Assembly (NCBI GenBank): GCA_037178975.1 | Contig: JASJZH010000006.1 | Coordinates: 4,278,001-4,342,000, forward strand | Length of the DNA stretch: 64,000 nucleotides | Direction of reading: 5' to 3' | Source: Oscheius tipulae | Taxonomy: Eukaryota; Nematoda; Chromadorea; Rhabditida; Rhabditidae | Part shown: one piece after another, positions 59,105-64,000 of the stretch | Layout: each line of letters starts with the position of its first letter | Numbering within the stretch: the stretch's first letter is position 1 | The notes under the pieces: generated by a model | Databases searched by the model: none | What the model was told of the DNA's origin: nothing | The model's input: only the letters and a program-made list of their open reading frames with translations | Made by a program: the position numbers and the translations under genes

Positions 59105-60786
59105 CTACTCATGGAATTGGATGACAGCGTGAGTGCCAGAGACCATCCACTCGTTGCTGGTCTTGAACTGGGCGAGAAGGTGGCGGTAAGCTCCTTCAGA
59201 CACGCCAGCAATAGTCTCGGCCTTTAGGGTTCTTAAAGCGACAAACGGAGCGGGCCTAAAGCCTTGGACAGCGGTCTGAAACAATAATACTGCTGTATTA
59301 ATTTTAGCTTGCCAAGAAGGAATCGGTAGGATGCCATTCACGATCCCCAACAAGCTTCCGGTAATTAAGATCACCCTTGAAGATCAAGAGAGCAGATTTT
59401 GAAAGATCCTAAAATTAAAATTAGAAAAGTTCAGTTACATTTCCCACTTCGTGAAGGGCTGGGGCAACTTCTTTCATGCTGCAGAATGGATGAGGTGAAG
59501 TCCAAAATAGATCATCTCTGAGCTTGATGGAACCGTCTTGTACGCGCTTTTCCATCTGTCGTCCAAAGCAGGCTCCCAGATCACCTTGCAACTTCTTGAA
59601 AGCTTCTACGGTCCAATCCCAGTCCGACTTAGTTACGTCGGAAACAAACCAAGGAGTTTTCTGAAATTTGTGTAAAACCAAACTTGATCAAAAATTCTTA
59701 CCTTCATGTGGAAAATGACCTCGTCGGCAACGTCGTTGGCCAGTATGAACTCGGCAAAGATCATATCAGAAGCTAGCTCTATGCCAGCATTATCCAAGAT
59801 GATGTCCAACCGGCGAGAGGATCCACTCCTGATCCTCATCTTACGTATGTAGCGGAAAATACGTGGTAAATCATTAACAATCAACAGATGATCAAGAGCG
59901 GCGAGGGCCTCAGAGTCATGGTTCTGAAATATTGATATTTTACTGAAAAACTAAACAAACTGACGTGAACAGTGTGTTCTCCAGCAGATAAGGAGAGATC
60001 AGCACGGTTTCCCCAGATGCATTGCTGGAAATGATTTTGCTAAACAAATTTTTTTTTGCTCACCTTGAATAGAGCCGAGAGGTGTATTTCATCGTTCTCA
60101 TTGTTGGATGGGGTTGACAAATAGCTTTTCAACAGCGTCAAGGCATCGATAATCTGATCAGCACTGAAATAAGTTTGGAAAACAAAAAAGAATTGTACTC
60201 ACTGGTGATCAAATCCCTCGCACTTCTGATCCTTGAAGTAATCGTATTGAGACATCGCCTTGGCGCTGTAGACAACTCCGTAGATTCTGCGGTACAAGTA
60301 ACATTCTACAAATAGCCAGTCGGCATCGAACCATGTAGCCTTTTGACCGCCCTAAAAAACTTTTTTCAAATATTGGGAGTTTCACCTGCTCAGCTATGTC
60401 CAACTTATCCTGCACAAGTTTGTTGTACATCTTGACGTCCTCGAACTTGTCTTCCAGCAGCTCGAGCGGCTTGTTTGTCATCATCCGGTAGCGCATCTCG
60501 CTCAGATGAGCCAAAATGTCTTTAACATCTTGATTTGCCTCCTGAGTAAGAGTGAAGTCAAAATTACTTGATCCTACTCACATCACCGTAGACTTCAGGC
60601 AGGTCACGATGCTTGGTATGGAATTGGTTGACAAGCTTGCTCACGATAGTGGGCCAGCGATCCTTGATAGTTTCATAGACAAAAGTTCTAAAAACGTGGT
60701 AAAAGAAAGAACTTTGAGGAAAGTTACCCAGTTTTGGTTCCTTTCAGAGTAGGTGGAATAGAAAACTTTTCATCGTTGCTCCCCAT
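59105..60786 (-). CDS. ARMT1/DUF89 damage-control phosphatase family protein
   Basis: ATG 60786 to TAG 59105-59107, about ten exons. It begins [20 protein letters not shown] and continues [77 protein letters not shown], then the catalytic-site region [20 protein letters not shown] with the metal-binding Asp-Asn, [35 protein letters not shown] and [19 protein letters not shown], ending [11 protein letters not shown]. These match human ARMT1 along the whole length. DUF89 proteins dephosphorylate damaged sugar phosphates with a bound metal; human ARMT1 was also reported as a glutamate methyltransferase. One intron, 59276-59312, starts with GC rather than GT (see findings). The ATG lies 10 nt after GTTTACAG. 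Confidence 0.93.
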
Positions 60787-62433
60787 AGTAACAACCCTGT
60801 AAACAACAAAATTTTGAATGAAAGAAGTACAAAAAGGTGTTTCAACGTCCATCAGATAAAGGCGAGCTATGTATAGCCAAAGAGCAGACTAGCCGATTAT
60901 TCCGGAAGGCTGCAATATAAACAAAAAGGCGATCAATGGCATCGTGTGATACTCCAAAATTAAAACAGATGTTTAGGAAGCAGAAAACGCACTTCTGCGA
61001 CCTCTATTTTTCAGCAAACGCACTTGGTATTACGGTGGGTTCGGCTTAGTTCCGGCTTACTCTTTCCTTCATCCCACGGTCCTACAGACACTTCCGTTGG
61101 CCAGAAAACTTGTAGTATTTTTATAGCAGCTTTTGACCTTCTGACCCAGAAAGTAACGTAGTTCAGCCGTGATGAACAAATGTAAGCACTGTTTGTATGT
61201 TGACCCAGTGAAATGCACTTTTCTAAGAATATAAAGCGCATTTTTTCAAATCTACAACAGCATTCAAAAAGGTCACAAATCATTTCATTGTGAAATTCAA
61301 AAGTAAAGTTACATCGCGTTTGCAGTTGTATGTAGCCTCTTCTTCTGAAGGACGGAAAGCAAGTGAGCGCGCGACGTTGTTGTTCGTATTGTGCAGGGTA
61401 GAACGCGAAAAATAGACGACAACATGTTCTAAAAACAGCTTCACAAATTGTCTTCAGACGGTTGAGAAGTTGAAAAGGGGATTAACCAGTTAGCAAATGC
61501 TATCCCTGTTCACTAGTCCCATCTGAAGAAGTTTTGCGATGTACATGTGTACTTTTTTTTCAACACCGAAGCTACCGTTTCGGACCTAATTTGATAAAGC
61601 GCAGTATCAGTGACAAGTCGATTTAGGGCTTCATTCTTTTCTTTTAAGGTTCTAATGCATAGGAAACTAGGAAACATTGGAAAGAATTGTTATTGACTGG
61701 TCGAAAAAAACTGAATGAGGGTTGCAGTTGTTTACTCTTTTGGACTCTACTCGTTCTATGTGCCCTTCTTGTCGCGCGCGGCCGTCGCTCATCGCGGCAA
61801 CTGACGTCTATCTCTGGCGGCTCGCGCTGTCCTATCAGTTCTGGCCTGCCTCGTCCTTTCTGTAGAATACACTCATGTCTAGATTGTAAACAGTTTACAG
61901 ATTCAATCGGTATATCACCACATGGTTGTCATTTAACGCTTTGAATCACCTCCTTTTCTGTTATCATTCTTTTTCGGATGCTAGCTGATCCTTTGCTTCT
62001 AGCTTTGCATCATTAGATATTCTTGGTGAATTATTGTCAATTCCCGAAGTCTATCACACGGGCAAACAGGTTCCTCTTTCTCCGTCTCCACCAATTCGCC
62101 TTTCGTAGCCAATATGTGTTAACGTCGTTTACCGGCTTCAATCAATTTTATAGCTCATTTATCTCATTTTGACTGCTATCCATATAAAAAGCTTAGTTTC
62201 ACGTCAGTTTAATCCTAATGAAATCGGGTATACATCTTATTGTTTGTATGGTTGACCACGCCCCGTGGCAATCAGCATTCTTCATTAGGATTATATGATC
62301 CTTCACCTCAATCTCAAACACATGCCAATCAGGCACACTTCGGACTTTCCTCTTTCGACCTCCCATGAAACATTTTTCAGAAAGCCGTTTTGAGAAGATA
62401 TTCTCGGGGTCCTCTGGGATTCCTCTAACTGCT
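60787..62433. promoter_or_regulatory. Divergent intergenic region between ARMT1-like gene and hif-1
   Basis: About 1.65 kb with no supported gene. Frames at 61011-61283 (minus) and 61687-61944 (plus) have no motif. It presumably holds the promoter of hif-1; ATG candidates upstream of 62434 (for example 62365) are in frame but not needed. No clear hypoxia elements or TATA box were picked out. Confidence 0.4.
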
Positions 62434-64000
62434 ATGGAAATGGAAACCGAAAATCGAAAACGGTATTCAAAACAGTCTTTCAATTACGTATTTAACTTTA
62501 GAAGTATGGACAAACGTCGTGAGACGTCTCGATGTGCAGCTCGTGAGCGGCGAGGGAAGGAATCGGAGGTGTTCGACGACCTGAAAGAAGTTGTGCCACT
62601 CGTAGATGACGGAACCGTGGGTCACCTAGACAGAATTGCTCTTTTGCGAGTCGCCGCTACAGTCTGCCGATTTCGATGCCAAGCCGCCAATGGTATGACT
62701 GTATTAGACAAAAACCACGTGACTTTAGTTCTGGACAACTTGGTGATTCCTGACATAGTCTCACGAAAACAGAATCTATGGACAGAAGATACTATGACGG
62801 AATGTCTCGACGGATTCGTGATCATGTCCGACTGTGATGGAAACGTTTTCTACATTACCGAGAGTGTTGCATTTTACCTTGGTCTCACTCAGGTCAGTCT
62901 TTCATGTTATTCCCTAGAACGAAAGCCATGAAGTCACGCGACTTCCAACACCCAATACGTTTATCTTAACGCTATATCAGTGAGGAAAAAGACGATTGAT
63001 AAGATGTGGGGAATTATAGGAAAGAGACATTACAATTGAGGGACGATCAGTAATCCCGTCGAGGGAACTTTGGATAATATATGATGCGGTTACACTTACA
63101 AAGTCCATGTCGCCTGAGTAGACTATAATGCTTACCAATTTCAGACTGACATTGCCGGACGTTCCTTGAAAGAATTCCTCCATCTTGATGACTACAACGA
63201 ATTCCGCGATATCGTTGCTCAGCTCGTTATACGCAATTCCGAAGAAACTCAGGGCAGGTTAGTCACGAGGATCATTTTAATAATAGGGAACAAAATTGTT
63301 TACTTTACAAACTAACAATATCTTTTCAGAACCGTTGTGCTTCGTATGAAGACCGTCATCAGTCCTCGAGGTCGTAATCTTAATATGAAGAGCGCCCTTT
63401 TTAAGGTTTGTTTGTCTCGATATGGGAGAATATTTAGAAAATGTGATTATCCAAACTTCCTCGAACAAGCGCTTTTTGCCCTAGGATTACTTTGGAATAT
63501 AAGATTTGCAGAAACGAGATTGCTTCTTTATAACTGGTGACATCATTTTAACATTTGTCCGGTGAAAGCTCGACAGAAACGTTGTTGTTCTTTTGCCCCT
63601 TGACAGTTGGTTTTGGCAGTTCATGCTTCAAAATGCTCCAACTATACAAACATTAGACTACCCAACAGCACAAAGAGTGCAGCCCGTTCGTGTTTTTTAG
63701 TCCCGTCCGCACTCCCACGTGACACGATTTTTCGCATTCTCGGAGAACTTGAACGAGGGCTCTCTCTGCAGAATGCCGCAGAGACTGAGCACATGTATTA
63801 GAGACGGCAGCTCTCATTCGCGCAATTTAAAATTGTTTTTGTCGGGGGTTAGAGAGTGGGGTTGAGTTCGGAAGATCAGTCAACTGACAAGTGCATCAAT
63901 CAGACCCTTCGCCGACGGCATAGACATTGAGAGAGCAAGGAACATAGATACATTTTCAGCCTGTCTCCTTTGTAATCAGAAGCAAGAAGGCCGATGTCGG
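62434..64000 (+). CDS. hif-1: Hypoxia-inducible factor 1 (bHLH-PAS), 3' end cut by window edge
   Basis: Exons 62434-62462, 62502-62892, 63145-63257, 63330-63405 and a possible one from 63607. Splicing the first two gives [20 protein letters not shown] followed by [38 protein letters not shown] (the bHLH) and [55 protein letters not shown] and LNMKSALFK (PAS-A). This is the pattern of worm HIF-1, including ENRKR at the N-terminus, which supports the 39-nt first intron. HIF-1 dimerises with AHA-1 and activates hypoxia genes; the proline whose hydroxylation by EGL-9 controls stability would lie beyond the window. The fifth exon, [18 protein letters not shown], is less clearly conserved. The bHLH lacks the short intron-retained stretch that an unspliced reading would add. 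Confidence 0.93.

Noticed and set aside
62365-62433. In-frame upstream extension of hif-1
   Set aside because: Known HIF-1 N-termini begin close to ENRKR; the extension has no similarity and adds a weaker start.
1-64000. CRISPR arrays, prokaryotic operons, rRNA genes
   Set aside because: No regularly spaced repeats or rRNA-like sequence were seen, and every firm gene is intron-split and of nematode type.

Overview
This window is nuclear DNA from a nematode, most likely a rhabditid-type worm. Genes are split by very short introns, mostly 35 to 60 nt, with GT donors and TTTCAG or TTTTAG acceptors. The families fit as well: SWEET transporter, serpentine receptor, nuclear hormone receptor, Cys-loop receptor, C6-type and ShKT secreted proteins, HIF-1. 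Many start codons sit a few bases after a TTTCAG-like acceptor, as expected for spliced-leader trans-splicing. I cannot name the genus. All gene models come from reading frames and splice sites by eye. No database search was run.

Layout, left to right: a tetraspanin (minus, cut by the window edge); about 3.6 kb with no firm gene; an LRRC58 homologue (plus) behind a tandem CACGTG repeat; two small Tyr/Asn-rich secreted peptides facing away from each other (about 8.2-8.5 and 10.0-10.3 kb); a seven-helix receptor (minus); a SWEET sugar transporter (plus); and a 9.6-kb Girdin/Daple gene (minus, 14.5-24.2 kb) with two alternative C-termini, one ending in the Daple-type PDZ ligand GCV. A gene-poor stretch of about 4.7 kb follows, then a C19orf47-like SAM-domain gene (minus).

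Between 30 and 36 kb lie weak coding candidates, a 1,076-bp degenerate mariner element with both terminal repeats, and a divergent pair of paralogous six-cysteine secreted proteins. Next come a nuclear hormone receptor and a Pro/Val/Gln-rich secreted protein (both minus). A Cys-loop ligand-gated channel (plus, 40.5-46.1 kb) carries a whole gene on the opposite strand inside a 2.2-kb intron; that nested gene encodes signal peptide, EGF, ShKT and a nitrobindin-like domain.

The right third holds a long disordered, tentatively CEP170-like protein (minus); a head-to-head pair of mitochondrial genes (thioredoxin and ribosomal protein uS12m); an antistasin-Kunitz secreted protein; an ARMT1/DUF89 damage-control phosphatase with a GC-AG intron; and the 5' part of the hypoxia factor hif-1, cut by the right edge.

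Nothing here is organised as an operon-like pathway. The clearest functional pairing is the two mitochondrial genes sharing a roughly 410-bp divergent promoter. The most unusual items are the nested EGF-ShKT-nitrobindin gene, the alternative Girdin/Daple tails, and the paired six-cysteine proteins with very basic Ser/His-rich linkers.
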